DNA of 21,072 nt from Ophiothrix spiculata (GCA_000969725.1 JXSR01S059946.1), one strand, 5' to 3'. Shown: positions 9,396 to 18,277, numbered from the stretch's first letter. A program made the numbers and translations. The notes: generated from the letters alone by a model not told the origin.

Positions 9396-10202
9396 TGTAT
9401 AAAAATACGACAGCGCAACCTGTTATTTTTTTGTAGACAGTTTTTCAAGAGCATTAAGTAAAATTTGATACTTTAATGCTTTTGGAAATAAGAACTATAC
9501 ATCAAATTTGACTTGAACTATATATTCTTCTTCTTTGTCAAGAGGAACATATTAGTATATGACTAATTTTGAAGTTAAATTCTTGTTTTGGCGGCTAATG
9601 TTCTTATGTCGTGATATCAACCCTTTGTAGGACTCCTATTTTATTACCTTTGGGCAAGTAGTTAACCATTTGCCTAACCAATGTATATGTATATTTCAGA
9701 AAATGCAAAAAAAAAATATTAAAGTTAATGTAATGTAATAAGTAAATGTATATTTTGAGCCTACTAATAGGTATTTTCAAAATCTATTATGCAACAATAT
9801 TATATATAAAACGAACTGTATTCACAAAATATTCAAAAATCTCATTAAGAAGGACATGGCTAATGCTGACTAAGTAATAAATATTGTTTTCCCGTTTCTA
9901 AGATGTCATTTTATTATTCATGGTCAAAATTCAAAACCAACACACAGTCATTTAATAACTCAGCTCTAATATAAAACCTATAAGAAGAACAAAAATCTCT
10001 TTAAAATAGAATAAAAAGTCACATTTTATTCAGCACATCATCATAAAATCACAGCTGGTGTTGCTTATGATTTCAATTTATCATAATAGCCATCATTTTT
10101 ATTGTCTGATGTTATTATTATTTGACAGATATCATTTTAACTGTTCACGGTGAACATTTTTTGGTATTAACAATGATTTTTCTATTGCGTCATTTTCTTA
10201 TT
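9396..10202. other. About 800 bp with no recognised feature
   Basis: AT-rich sequence rich in short homopolymer runs. No open frame, no repeat pair and no RNA gene were supported. Confidence 0.5.
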
Positions 10203-10521
10203 TATATTTTTTCAAACATTCAATTATGTTTTAGTTTACTATTATAATTATGGCAATTCTGCAACTTCAAGTCAAAATAAATTTGAAAGAAACAAGCAAA
10301 CAAACAAAGAAGCAAATAAAAATAAACTGTTTTAGCCAAAACAAAGTATGACTTTACACCATTGAAAGCTGTGAATGTGAAGTATTCAAATATATACGTA
10401 ATGAACTTGTATTATAATAACAAAGTTGTTTTTTGGTATTCGTATGAGCTAGAATGAGAGAGATTGACGACTTACTTGGTTGACACAAAAGTGATGAACG
10501 ATTTTGAAAAGGAAAAAGATA

Positions 10522-10671
10522 GGCATTAGTCGTCTGCTACGATAGATTTGCACACAAATAACTTAGAAAATATTTATCTTCTTTACTGAAGGTTTCCATT
10601 GCAGTACTATGGAAACATTAAAGAACAAGTCATTTGTATGCAAAACTGTCGTAATAGACCGGGTAATGGCC
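10522..10671. mobile_element. 150-bp MITE with TA target duplication, empty site known
   Basis: Compared with copy B, copy A has 150 extra bases between GAAAAAGA-TA and TA-CGTTACA. The inserted sequence starts GGCATTAG and ends GTAATGGCC, a short imperfect inverted repeat, and TA lies on both sides (10520-10521 and 10672-10673). The empty TA site in copy B is at 12298-12299. It therefore inserted after the duplication, or was lost from B by clean excision. TA duplication suggests a Tc1/mariner-type mobiliser, inferred only. Confidence 0.75.
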
Positions 10672-10953
10672 TACGTTACAACGATTTTGTTGATTTTAAT
10701 GAAATCATTTGTCAGGGATTTTTAGGGACTTCGCTGAGATTTTTGGTTAATCTTGTTTGTTTATTTCATAGTTTTTGAGGGGGAGGGGTGCAGTCGTATC
10801 TCAAAAGGATATAAATGATCTTTAACTATAGATTGAATAAAATTATGTTAGTGTCAAAACACCGAAGATTTTTCCTTTGCACTGAATGGAAATGATATTA
10901 AAATCGAAATGAAAAAAATAAAAATAAACATGCAACTTTGAAATGCATACTAC

Positions 10954-11150
10954 TATCGTTTTCATTCAAATCAAATTAGAAGATCAAAACAAGATCCTGA
11001 AAAAGCAAATGATCAAAATAATATTCACAACTTTTGTTGATATTATCTCACATGCTTGGTTTTTTGATACAAACCCAATCCATTTTTTTCCCTATTATTA
11101 TTCATAATTAATGAAAAAAGTCTGTGAGCTGCGAAACAGACATTTAACTG
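10954..11150. repeat. Perfectly conserved core of duplication III, copy A
   Basis: All 197 bases match copy B at 12588-12784 without mismatch or gap, whereas the sequence upstream in both copies is interrupted by many substitutions and indels. Near-identity continues to about 11359, broken by a few substitutions and a 16-base insertion in B. No reading frame spans it. Confidence 0.9.
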
Positions 11151-11319
11151 CAGATCATTTCACTAATGATACATGTAATACTTAACAACGCGGTACAAGA
11201 CAAGCAATATCCGCTGAGCAAATTGATGCACGCTATTGGTAATTCATATATTCATGCAGGTAGCTCATTCTAAGTCGTATCATGTTTTTCCCAGTAGCCA
11301 TATTTACCTGAAGGTGATA

Positions 11320-11354
11320 TTAATATGATGCATATGAAAAGCACCGAAACAGCA
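11320..11354. repeat. 35-bp dispersed motif, copy 2
   Basis: Identical to 7302-7336 and 12970-13004. Here it lies inside duplication III, at the right end of its highly conserved part. Confidence 0.9.
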
Positions 11355-12587
11355 GTTAAAGTATAAGGTTTTAATATTTAGTAAGATATAAAAATAGGAT
11401 ATTGAAAAGATAAAAAGCATCTTATAATCGTTATCTGTGTTTGTTAGTGTTTTTACATTTTGTACAGCATTGCTGAGTCTCTTCTGTTTCATTATACTTA
11501 ATTTTCTTTTTAGAGCATGTGATATGATTTTGCTGTTTATTTTCATACCCAAGTGGATAATGGCTTATGCCTTTAATTACATTCGGCTTCAGAGCCATAT
11601 TGTATCAAACATTTCAATCAAAAAAGTAGCTTTATCAATTTGGTAAGAACTTCCATTGAAACGTCAATACGAAAATATTACACAATAAACCTGATTACTG
11701 TTTTATAATATAGATAATTGCAATTAGCCTATTTAGTTAATTTAGTTTTTGGTGCATGCTCCACACTTGTTGGATAAAAAGATCATACAAAATTCTGGGA
11801 CAAACAGCCGTTGAATTTGGATAGTAGAATAAAACAATACAGTTCCTTCACAGTCTGGTTCTGTTAACACACTGTAAAAGAAATTCCGCCTCTGATTATT
11901 GCGAAAGGTGCTCATTAAATTTCTTCTTTATCTACGCTGTCTGCATAATTATTCCATGTGTATCTATTTAATATATTTACATAATGGACAAATAGTTAAT
12001 ATAAAATGTATTTTTAGCATTCAATCATCTTTTAGTTTACTTTTATAATAATGGCAATTCTGCAACTTCAAGTCAAAAAAAAAATAGAAGAAACAAGCAA
12101 GCAAACAAATAATCAAACAAAAAATAAACTATCTTTAGTATTCAAATATATACGTAATGAACTTTAATTACAATAATAAAGTTGTTTATTTGGGGTGCAT
12201 TTTTAATATATGTTAAGTTCGTAACAAGCTCGATTGGGAGGGATGGGCGAATCACTTGGTTGACCCAAAAGTGATGAACGATTTTGAAAGAAAAAGATAC
12301 GTTACAGCCATTTTGTTAGTTTTCATTAAAAAAAAAAAAGAATTGTTTCAGCTGTGAAGAGGATTTTTATGTTAATTTGTTTGTTTATTCCTCAGTTTTT
12401 GAGGGGAGGGGAGCAGGCTTAGCTCAAAAGGAGATAACTGATGGTTAAAGACTATCTATAGATTGAAGAACGATATATTAGTGTCGCAACACCGAAGATC
12501 TACCGGTACCCTGTCCTTATTTTGCACTAAATGGAAATTTCATTAAAATCGAAATGGAAAAAATGCAACTTTGACATGCTAAACTAG

Positions 12588-12784
12588 TATCGTTTTCATT
12601 CAAATCAAATTAGAAGATCAAAACAAGATCCTGAAAAAGCAAATGATCAAAATAATATTCACAACTTTTGTTGATATTATCTCACATGCTTGGTTTTTTG
12701 ATACAAACCCAATCCATTTTTTTCCCTATTATTATTCATAATTAATGAAAAAAGTCTGTGAGCTGCGAAACAGACATTTAACTG
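12588..12784. repeat. Perfectly conserved core of duplication III, copy B
   Basis: Identical over 197 bp to 10954-11150. Confidence 0.9.
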
Positions 12785-12969
12785 GAGATCATTTCACTAA
12801 TGATACATGTAATACTTAACAGCGCGGTACAAGACAGCAATATCCGCTTAGCAAATTGATGCACGCTATTGGTAATCTACATCAACATGTAATTCATATA
12901 TACATGCAGGTAGCTCATTCTAAATCGTATCATGTTTTTCCCAGTAGCCATATTTACCTGAAGGTGGCA

Positions 12970-13004
12970 TTAATATGATGCATATGAAAAGCACCGAAAC
13001 AGCA
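12970..13004. repeat. 35-bp dispersed motif, copy 3
   Basis: Identical to the copies at 7302-7336 and 11320-11354. Confidence 0.9.
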
Positions 13005-13174
13005 GTTAAGTATGAGGTTCTTATATTTTCTTGTGTCATATAATTATAAAAAAACACGGATATTGAAATGATAAAAAAAGCATCTTATAATCGTTATCTG
13101 TGTTTGAAAGTGGATTTTACGTTTTTCACATTTTGTACAGCATTAGTTAAGCATTGCTGAGTCTGTTCAGTTTC

Positions 13175-13710
13175 TACTTGGTGTGTGTACATTATTACAA
13201 TTATAGACATTAACTAAATTTTCAACATTAGGCACAGATACAATTTTTCTCCAAAATCCGATTGGTTAACTTTGAGTTTATTAATCTGAATGATTGTATA
13301 TATTATAAAGGGTTTCGAGTCAGAATGGATGCACAATCTCATAGCAATTTTGATGGCAGTTAAATTTGCGCATGTATTTAAGCTACCAAAAGTCTAGTTC
13401 GGTTACCATAGCAGCCAGGAAAAAAGAAAAAAACTTTCTTCAAAAACTAGCAATTATGGATTATATTATACAATATATGCTGATATTCACTTGGTAAATT
13501 TGCAAAAATGGCTATCACATTATCATCTGACACAAATTCTCAGCCTTCCCTAACACTTTAATGTGTATGGGGGAGAGGCTCCACTTGGGCCCAGGGTTTC
13601 GGGTTATAACAACGTGAAGCAGGCTAATGTCACCGCTCTGTGTTATTATCAAGGTTATTGTTGCACAACTTTTGTCGCAAAAAATAAAATCCATCGCGTC
13701 GTTTTCGAGA
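13175..13710. other. Block present in copy B but not in copy A
   Basis: Between CATTGCTGAGTCT and ATCAAAAAAGTAG the two copies of duplication III do not align: copy A has about 130 bases and copy B about 540. The B block is a candidate insertion, but no inverted ends or target duplication were identified. It contains overlapping 73-codon frames on both strands (13563-13784 and 13515-13736) of no recognised family. Confidence 0.5.
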
Positions 13711-14190
13711 CAAATTATATCAATCAACTCGATCAAAAAAGTAGTTTTATCAATTCTGTAAGAACGTTCATAATATTCTGTTAATTTTCATTAAAGGGAA
13801 GCTCATAATGCACTTAAGGAGTAGTAAATAATCATTAACTTTATTTTTAAAACACCAATAGGAAAATATTACAATAAACCTGATTTACATTGCACTATTT
13901 TATAATAATGGTTAATTGCAATTAGCCTGTTTAATTAATTTACCGGTATTTTCGGGGCATGTCCCAAAGATGATTCAAAATTCAATGGACAATCAACAAT
14001 GATCAAGCAAGCGTATGTTGTTACACAGAAAAACAGTATCTCAGTATTTTCTTACAAATTGAACGACATGGTCTGGTTGACATTTCTTTATAACTCACAG
14101 GTTCAAACAACTGTTGAATTTAGATAGTAGAATAAAACACCCAATACAGTTCCTTCACAGTCTGGTTCTGTCAATGTGAAACAAATTCTG

Positions 14191-14386
14191 CATTCGTACT
14201 ATATGTATAGATATCAAAGACGGCCCAGTATTGTACCTATTGTTAGAATTGCGCTGTTCTTGAAAAAAAATGAATAGAGAATTGCCATTGAATAGGAACA
14301 TTTTGTCAAAAAGACACAATCCTGTACCTCACTCGCCCATGCTTACATTTTCTCTCAATCTATAGAAACTGCAAAACAAGTCGACA
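14191..14386 (+). other. Region upstream of the signal-peptide exon
   Basis: The end of duplication III is followed by about 200 bp of unique sequence. An A lies at position -3 of the ATG at 14387, a favourable animal start context. No convincing TATA box was identified. Confidence 0.35.
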
Positions 14387-14614
14387 ATGTTATTGTTCGT
14401 TACTATAATATTCATTAGATTAGTATTCTCTGTCAATGTTGAATTCTATATTCACGAAGCAAACTGTCAAGACGAGTCTAGTCAAAACATTACACTACGA
14501 GGGTATTCAATAAGTTCGTGGCCTGATGTAAAATTAGAATCCAGATATGTTATGGTAGGTGGGATTTGGTGGGTGGACATGGATGTGGAGGTTAGATATT
14601 GTAGAAGCGCCTAG
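14387..14614 (+). pseudogene. Unit 1 exon 1: secreted protein start, cut by a mariner element
   Basis: The frame starts with a hydrophobic 15-residue stretch (MLLFVTIIFIRLVFS) that looks like a signal peptide. It continues into a block with Glu, Ile-His, one Cys and Ser-Ser-x-Asn (residues 14-37). That block aligns without gaps to frames at 17772 and 19074, which supports real coding ancestry. Genuine sequence ends at 14497. From residue 38 on, the frame is encoded by the left end of the inserted mariner-type element and stops at 14612-14614, giving a chimeric 75-residue frame. After the insertion the unit resumes at about 15879 with G-GTTTTT, which could be the original splice donor. If so, the exon ends in phase 1, matching exon 2 at 16108. 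Family not recognised with confidence. With the insertion in place, normal expression seems unlikely unless the element is spliced out. Confidence 0.55.
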
Positions 14615-14657
14615 CTACAGAGCTGCACTACAAAGTGCAACTCTGTAGCCACGGCGC
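14607..14657. repeat. 51-base strong hairpin inside the mariner-like element
   Basis: The stem pairs GCGCC (14607) with GGCGC (14657), GCTACAGAG with CTCTGTAGC, and TGCAC with GTGCA, with small internal bulges and a TACAAA loop. It could be the remains of a nested element or a hairpin RNA source; there is no other evidence for transcription. Confidence 0.75.
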
Positions 14658-15013
14658 GTATGTTCAAGGGTATTAGAAAAAAAAATCAAATATGATCCAT
14701 ACATACCGACATAGTATTAGTAAGCTTACAATCCACAAACAAATTCAATTTAAAGGTAAATTAGGATTGCAAAAACTTCAGGAGTCCGAGGAGGTTTTCA
14801 AGACCCCACCAGAATCCTATATTTTCGAGTAAAAACCTACCGAAATTGTCACCAATGTTAGAAAGTTACCACAGACTTTGTACACTAACGAAGTATGCTA
14901 ATGCACAAGTGACAAACAATCATGGCTGTTTACCAAAAATACCAAAATAGATATGTCCTCGAATATCATTATGCCCACTGAACCGGTATGATTCTATTAA
15001 ATAATAGGTGCTA

Positions 15014-15027
15014 CTGTGACGTCACAG
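15014..15027. promoter_or_regulatory. 14-bp palindrome containing a CRE
   Basis: CTGTGACGTCACAG is a perfect palindrome around TGACGTCA. It lies inside the mariner-like element, so it would be a site brought in by the transposon. Motif match only. Confidence 0.3.
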
Positions 15028-16107
15028 ATTCATTATTTTATCAGAAATTCCACCATAAAAACGATAGTACAATTCTGATTCACAAAACAACAACATAAAT
15101 TGATACTTATACAACATATCATATATGCGCGGTCGTATCGCCGACCGATCTTTTTTGACCAAGATATTAGGGGTAAAATCCTTCCTCGAAAAAAACATAT
15201 TACAATGCAGATAGAGGCGGCTAGTGACCTACGATAGCTTTTAGTCGTGCTGCACACATTTACCTACGGTGAGGTCATAGCGTCTAGTCTAAACGTACGG
15301 TATGTAATGAATTACATCGTGGAATTAGGCAACATGAGAATATGCCATTTTTTACTAATTATGTTATGAAGTTTAACTTAATTTATGAAAGGTTTCAAGT
15401 AATTATCTGTTTATATTTACGTTTTTATTTCATTTAAACTCAAAGCTTTCTTGATAGAGGTTTTTAAAGATTAAGCATTACAAATCGATAACTTACATTG
15501 TGATATCAAATATTCTCCCCTTAAAATTTTTGAAATCTGCAGCCAAATGTTTTTCGAGATAATCATGATAATTGAAAGAGTAATCTTTCTAAAGTGGTGA
15601 CACTTTTGTATTTTATGAATTTGTTTAGTGAAGCGCTTGTGGAATGACCTTGAAGTTTAATGCACGTCAGTGAAATTTTGGTTGTGTCTTCAGTTTTCAG
15701 AGTAAAAATTAAACTCTCAGAAACCTCTAACTGGGAAGTTTTAAGTTTCTGTAAAATTCAAACAAAAGCCGAAAATTACTTGAAAATTTATCTACTGTAC
15801 AAAACAAGTTAGTCCAAGTTCAAGTAGCATAACTTACATTCCTCTACCCCAGGCTACGAACTTATTGATCACCTTCGCTAGGTTTTTAAAATATAGATCG
15901 TCGTAGAAAGTGACATAGGGCATCGACTCATGCTTGTCTGGGCGGATTTTTCAGAATAATAGAATGAGTGAAAAAAAAAACACTTATAACTTAAATATAC
16001 CATTGCAGCAGAAACATTATAATTATGAAATTACAATTCAAATTGATGTCTATAAATCCTTGTGCGACTTATGTAAAATGTAATTAAAGATGAAAGGAAA
16101 TCAACAG

Positions 16108-16308
16108 GTCTTGTCATGTCTGTCGCTCTGAGATGCAAACTAAATGCAAGAGGCGTTGTAGGTAAATGTTTTCAATCTTTTAGGAGGCGACTTGCCTACT
16201 TTAAAAACAGGGTTGGAAACTGTAAAACAGACGGTATAATTCCCATCGATGGCAGCTTTAAAGAAGCAACCTTGCCACATTTTGATGAGTTTTTTTACAA
16301 GATGATAT
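16108..16308 (+). CDS. Unit 1 exon 2, candidate internal exon
   Basis: Open frame between an acceptor (TCAACAG, ending 16107) and a donor (GTAAAC at 16309). Read in the phase left by exon 1 (one base), it gives about 66 residues without a stop. They include Leu-Arg-Cys near the start, a Cys-x3-Phe-Arg-x2-Leu-x2-Phe-Lys pattern in the middle, then Cys and later Gly-Ser-Phe. The block recurs at 18051-18217, where LAYFKNRVGNCKTDG-like residues change mostly by amino-acid substitution (F/L, R/S, K/E), as in coding sequence. The Cys/Phe-Arg/Gly-x-Ser-Phe spacing recalls the MNNL domain of Notch ligands. That is a weak resemblance without a profile search. A problem: the exon ends in phase 1, but the next candidate exon is open in phase 0, so the model is imperfect or the unit is already damaged. 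Confidence 0.4.
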
Positions 16309-16805
16309 GTAAACCTTTTAGGAAATTCAATATCAAATTTGTCAATACTATAATATACAGGGTGGACCAATAAAAGCGTTATTGAAGTTTAATGTCACGT
16401 AACTTGAAATTGGAAAATAATTCGAGAATAATGTTTATATTTCATAAATTATGGTATCTTGTCCATGTATGGTGAAAATTTCATGTCAAACAAAGCTTGC
16501 ATTGCAAAGGTATTGACATTTGCGCAAAAAACGCCGACTTCCACTTTGTCCACGGCAGGGAATACTTTAATGTTCACTGGAATCATAAATAAGTCTACAA
16601 TAAGCATGGTTTTTATTTCTTTATGACGTTGATTCTTATCATCATCGTATTTAGGGTGCATATCATTGACGACCGAGAGTACTATTGACATGTATACACG
16701 TATCACAATAACAAAGGTACGGTGTACTTCCATAATAATCTAAAGAATTTATTAGGCGCGAAGTTCAAATCGGCAAAGGCAGTGCATGTATTTGGTTGTT
16801 TTCAT

Positions 16806-16940
16806 TTATAACGTTGGTTTATAAGGCGATAAGAGGAGGAAGTTAACAAGTTGCGAGAGAACATTTATTCCTGAACGTTGTTTAGAACTGGTAGATACGC
16901 GGCCGGCTAAGCTAACTCTGTAAATAGTCAGTGTAGATGG
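16806..16940 (-). pseudogene. Transposase fragment, minus-strand half of the fold-back element
   Basis: On the minus strand the codons from about 16934 read LTIYRV, followed after a short deletion by a KQRSGIN string and SPYKP. This mirrors the plus-strand fragment and fits the DNA-binding part of a mariner-type transposase. The 115-codon frame that contains it (to 17153) crosses the central palindrome, so its first half is not genuine protein. No catalytic residues are present. Confidence 0.5.
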
Positions 16941-17126
16941 TACGTATCTACCAAGACTATTTACAGAGTTACAACAAAGTTTCACTCCTTTGGTACTGTT
17001 TTGAACAGGGATAAAGAAAGAAGCGGGATTTTGAACAGGGAGATCTACAGCCAACATTGCTGTTGTAAATGCAGAACTCATCGTAAGATGAGTTCTCGAC
17101 GCAAGTTCTTTCATCACATTTTTTAA
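16911..17126 (+). pseudogene. Transposase fragment, plus-strand half of the fold-back element
   Basis: A 71-codon open frame with no start of its own carries TKTIYRVTTKF, GTVLNRDKERSG and a KMSSRRKFFHH string. These resemble the second helix-turn-helix and linker of mariner-type transposases (the usual form is TVYR..KF..TGSV..KPRSGR). It stops at 17124-17126. Shortly downstream a VHPCKV string suggests that the transposase frame continued, broken by stops and shifts. The DDE catalytic domain is absent. Confidence 0.55.
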
Positions 17127-17446
17127 TCTAATCAGTAACGCAAGACCAATCAACTAATTAAGACAGATATATCCAACGCTTATTGTGTGCACCCATGTAA
17201 AGTTGCCCCGTTGCCCCGTGGACAAACCTGATTTTGACTCTTTTTGGGTAAATGGCAATTAACTTCACAATGCAAGCTTTGTTTGACCTGAAATTATCAC
17301 CATACAAGGACAAGATACCATTGTTTATGAATATATAAACATTATTATCGATTTTTTTCCAATTTTAAGTTATGTGACATTGAACTTCAATAACGCTTTT
17401 ATTGGTCCACCCTGTAATAACTCAAGTACTTATATTTTTTCAACAG

Positions 17447-17668
17447 GACGACTGGAAATACAACTGTAAAATCACATCTCAAAATCTCAAATCTCAATCT
17501 CAATTTCAAACAAAATTCCAAGCCATTGTCAGCTTCAACTTTGATTTAACACCAAATTACATAATCCTTTATTCTGTTCACTGTACACATTATAGTTGTG
17601 TCAACATACAGAATAATAATATGCCTTTCGTAAAGATAATATCTACATCAAATTCAATTTTGACATAA
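17447..17668 (+). CDS. Unit 1 exon 3, candidate terminal exon
   Basis: It follows a good acceptor (a run of T, then CAACAG ending at 17446) and encodes 73 residues to a TAA at 17666-17668. Visible features: DDWKYNC at the start, a Gln/Ser-rich stretch, then FNFDLTPNYIILYSVHC followed by HYSC. The block recurs at 18278-18465 with mostly synonymous or conservative changes up to a premature stop, and perhaps at 19601. Without the fold-back transposon, the gap to exon 2 would be only about 80 bp, a reasonable small intron. The family is not recognised. A Trp followed by an aromatic-rich strand and V-x-C-x2-Y could fit the junction before a DSL domain in Notch ligands, but no complete DSL domain follows. 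Confidence 0.45.
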   Translation, partial: DDWKYNCKITSQNLKSQSQFQTKFQAIVSFNFDLTPNYIILYSVHCTHYSCVNIQNNNMPFVKIISTSNSILT

Positions 17669-17758
17669 TTGTTACTAGACACTTTAAAAAAAAGAAAGAT
17701 AAATTATGGATATGAATCGTCATACAAACATTTGAAACGTCTGTTGAGCATATTGGAA

Positions 17759-17764
17759 AATAAA
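17759..17764 (+). promoter_or_regulatory. Possible polyadenylation signal AATAAA
   Basis: AATAAA lies about 90 bp after the stop of the terminal exon. Unit 2 begins directly after it. In AT-rich DNA the hexamer alone is weak evidence. Confidence 0.25.
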
Positions 17765-17771
17765 ATTATGA

Positions 17772-17981
17772 TTCTTTATCAATTTTGAAATGAATATTCA
17801 TGGAGTATGCTGTCATGAACGTTCCAGTCAAAACAAAGCACTAGCTTTGAAAACAAAAGTCATCGATGAAAGTGGCGAAGAGAAATCGAATCCTGCATTT
17901 CGTCGTAGAAAGATTGAAAAGAGAACAAGAAAACTACGCAATGACAAGACTGCCAGTATAATTATGAAATACAACGTATAA
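17772..17981 (+). pseudogene. Unit 2 exon 1-like block
   Basis: The frame FFINFEMNIHG..CC.ERSSQNKAL aligns without gaps to exon 1 of unit 1 (residues 14-37). It stays open to a TAA at 17979-17981, adding a Lys/Arg-rich tail. A TGA lies immediately upstream in the same frame (17769-17771) and no signal peptide is present, so the block needs an upstream exon or the internal ATG at 17790. It is uninterrupted where unit 1 carries the mariner-like insertion (after CTA, 17841-17843). The 58 bases upstream also match the region upstream of unit 3. Probably a pseudogene fragment. Confidence 0.5.
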
Positions 17982-18050
17982 TTCAAATTCAGGTCTAAGT
18001 CCCCGTGCAGCTTATGTAAAATGTAATTAAAGATGAAAGGAAATCAACAG

Positions 18051-18217
18051 GTCCTGTCATGTCTACCTCTCTGAGATGCATTCTTAATGCAAGAGGCGTT
18101 GTAGGTAAATGTTTTATTTTTTAAGAGGCGACTTGCCTAGCCTACCTTAAAAACAGTGTTGGAAACTGTGAAACAGACGGTACAATTCCCATTTTGACAA
18201 GTTTTTCAAGATGGTAG
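18051..18217 (+). pseudogene. Unit 2 exon 2-like block
   Basis: It matches unit 1 exon 2, including the acceptor (CAACAG before 18051), LRC.LNARGVVGKC and LAY.KN.VGNC.TDG strings, and a donor (AG-GTAAAT at 18218). It has an in-frame TAA at 18122-18124, a small frame-changing insertion near CTTGCCTAGCCTACC, and a deletion of about 28 bases near its end. It is therefore not translatable as it stands. Confidence 0.55.
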
Positions 18218-18277
18218 GTAAATCTTTAGGGATTAATATAAATTATGTAAATTATCTCCAGTATCTTATGGTTAAAC

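Larger units (their letters stand above)
10203..11888. repeat. Large tandem duplication III, copy A
   Basis: Copy A aligns in the same orientation with copy B at about 12006-14190. Shared landmarks in order: ATGGCAATTCTGCAACTTC; TCAAATATATACGTAATG; AAAAGTGATGAACGATTTTG; the 197-bp identical core; the 35-bp motif; GCATCTTATAATCG; AATTGCAATTAGCCT; and CAGTTCCTTCACAG near the end. Copy A carries a 150-bp MITE that B lacks, and B carries extra blocks that A lacks. No gene is recognised within it. Confidence 0.88.
12006..14190. repeat. Large tandem duplication III, copy B
   Basis: Second copy of 10203-11888, starting about 120 bp after copy A ends. It is longer because of inserted or unrelated blocks, mainly about 13175-13710 and smaller ones near 13780-13850 and 13960-14090. 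It ends about 200 bp before the signal-peptide exon at 14387, so it could include upstream control sequence for that unit; nothing proves this. Confidence 0.88.
14498..15878. mobile_element. Mariner-like element, about 1.38 kb, inserted in unit 1
   Basis: Inverted ends of about 30 bp: the left reads CGAGGGTATTCAATAAGTTC, and the right, on the minus strand, reads CGAAGGTGATCAATAAGTTC. The right arm is about 15848-15877. TA flanks both sides (14496-14497 and 15879-15880); CTA is also possible if the last C belongs to the target. ACGAGGG..TCAATAAGTTCGT-type ends are known from mariner-like elements. The length fits a full mariner, but no transposase frame was found, so it is decayed or non-autonomous. 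Insertion is shown independently: sequence on the two sides joins to match the uninterrupted paralogues at 17841 and 19143. Confidence 0.8.
16358..17414. mobile_element. Mariner/Tc1-type fold-back element, 1057 bp
   Basis: It is flanked by TA (16356-16357 and 17415-17416), with ends CAGGGTGGACCAATAA. The inverted arms are unusually long, about 200 bp (16358-16560 and 17208-17414). A second inverted pair lies at the centre (16913-16929 with 16956-16972). From the centre outward, each strand encodes a TIYRV..(F)..G.V..(K)RSGI-type string like the helix-turn-helix linker of mariner transposases. Each arm then encodes MQALFD.K.SPY.DKIP in the outward direction. The element thus appears to be two outward-facing, internally deleted copies of one transposon end joined head to head. 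It lies in the gap between exons 2 and 3 of unit 1; unit 2 lacks it. Confidence 0.85.

Noticed and set aside
13399-13414. Second RFX-like site (GTTACCATAGCAGC)
   Set aside because: Two mismatches to the consensus and no symmetry; too weak to list.
13515-13784. Overlapping 73-codon frames on both strands
   Set aside because: No signal peptide, no splice borders, no paralogue in copy A and no recognisable motif; chance frames are expected here.
15033-15257. 74-codon minus-strand frame in the 1.38-kb mariner-like element as a transposase
   Set aside because: No helix-turn-helix or DDE/D motif is visible; its cysteine-rich composition looks accidental.
16449-16733. 94-codon minus-strand frame as a separate gene
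   Set aside because: It lies inside the fold-back mariner element. At most it contains a decayed C-terminal transposase piece in its arm part.
16806-17153. 115-codon minus-strand frame as an intact gene
   Set aside because: It spans the central palindrome of the fold-back element. Only the part after the centre resembles transposase, and the remainder is antisense of the other half.
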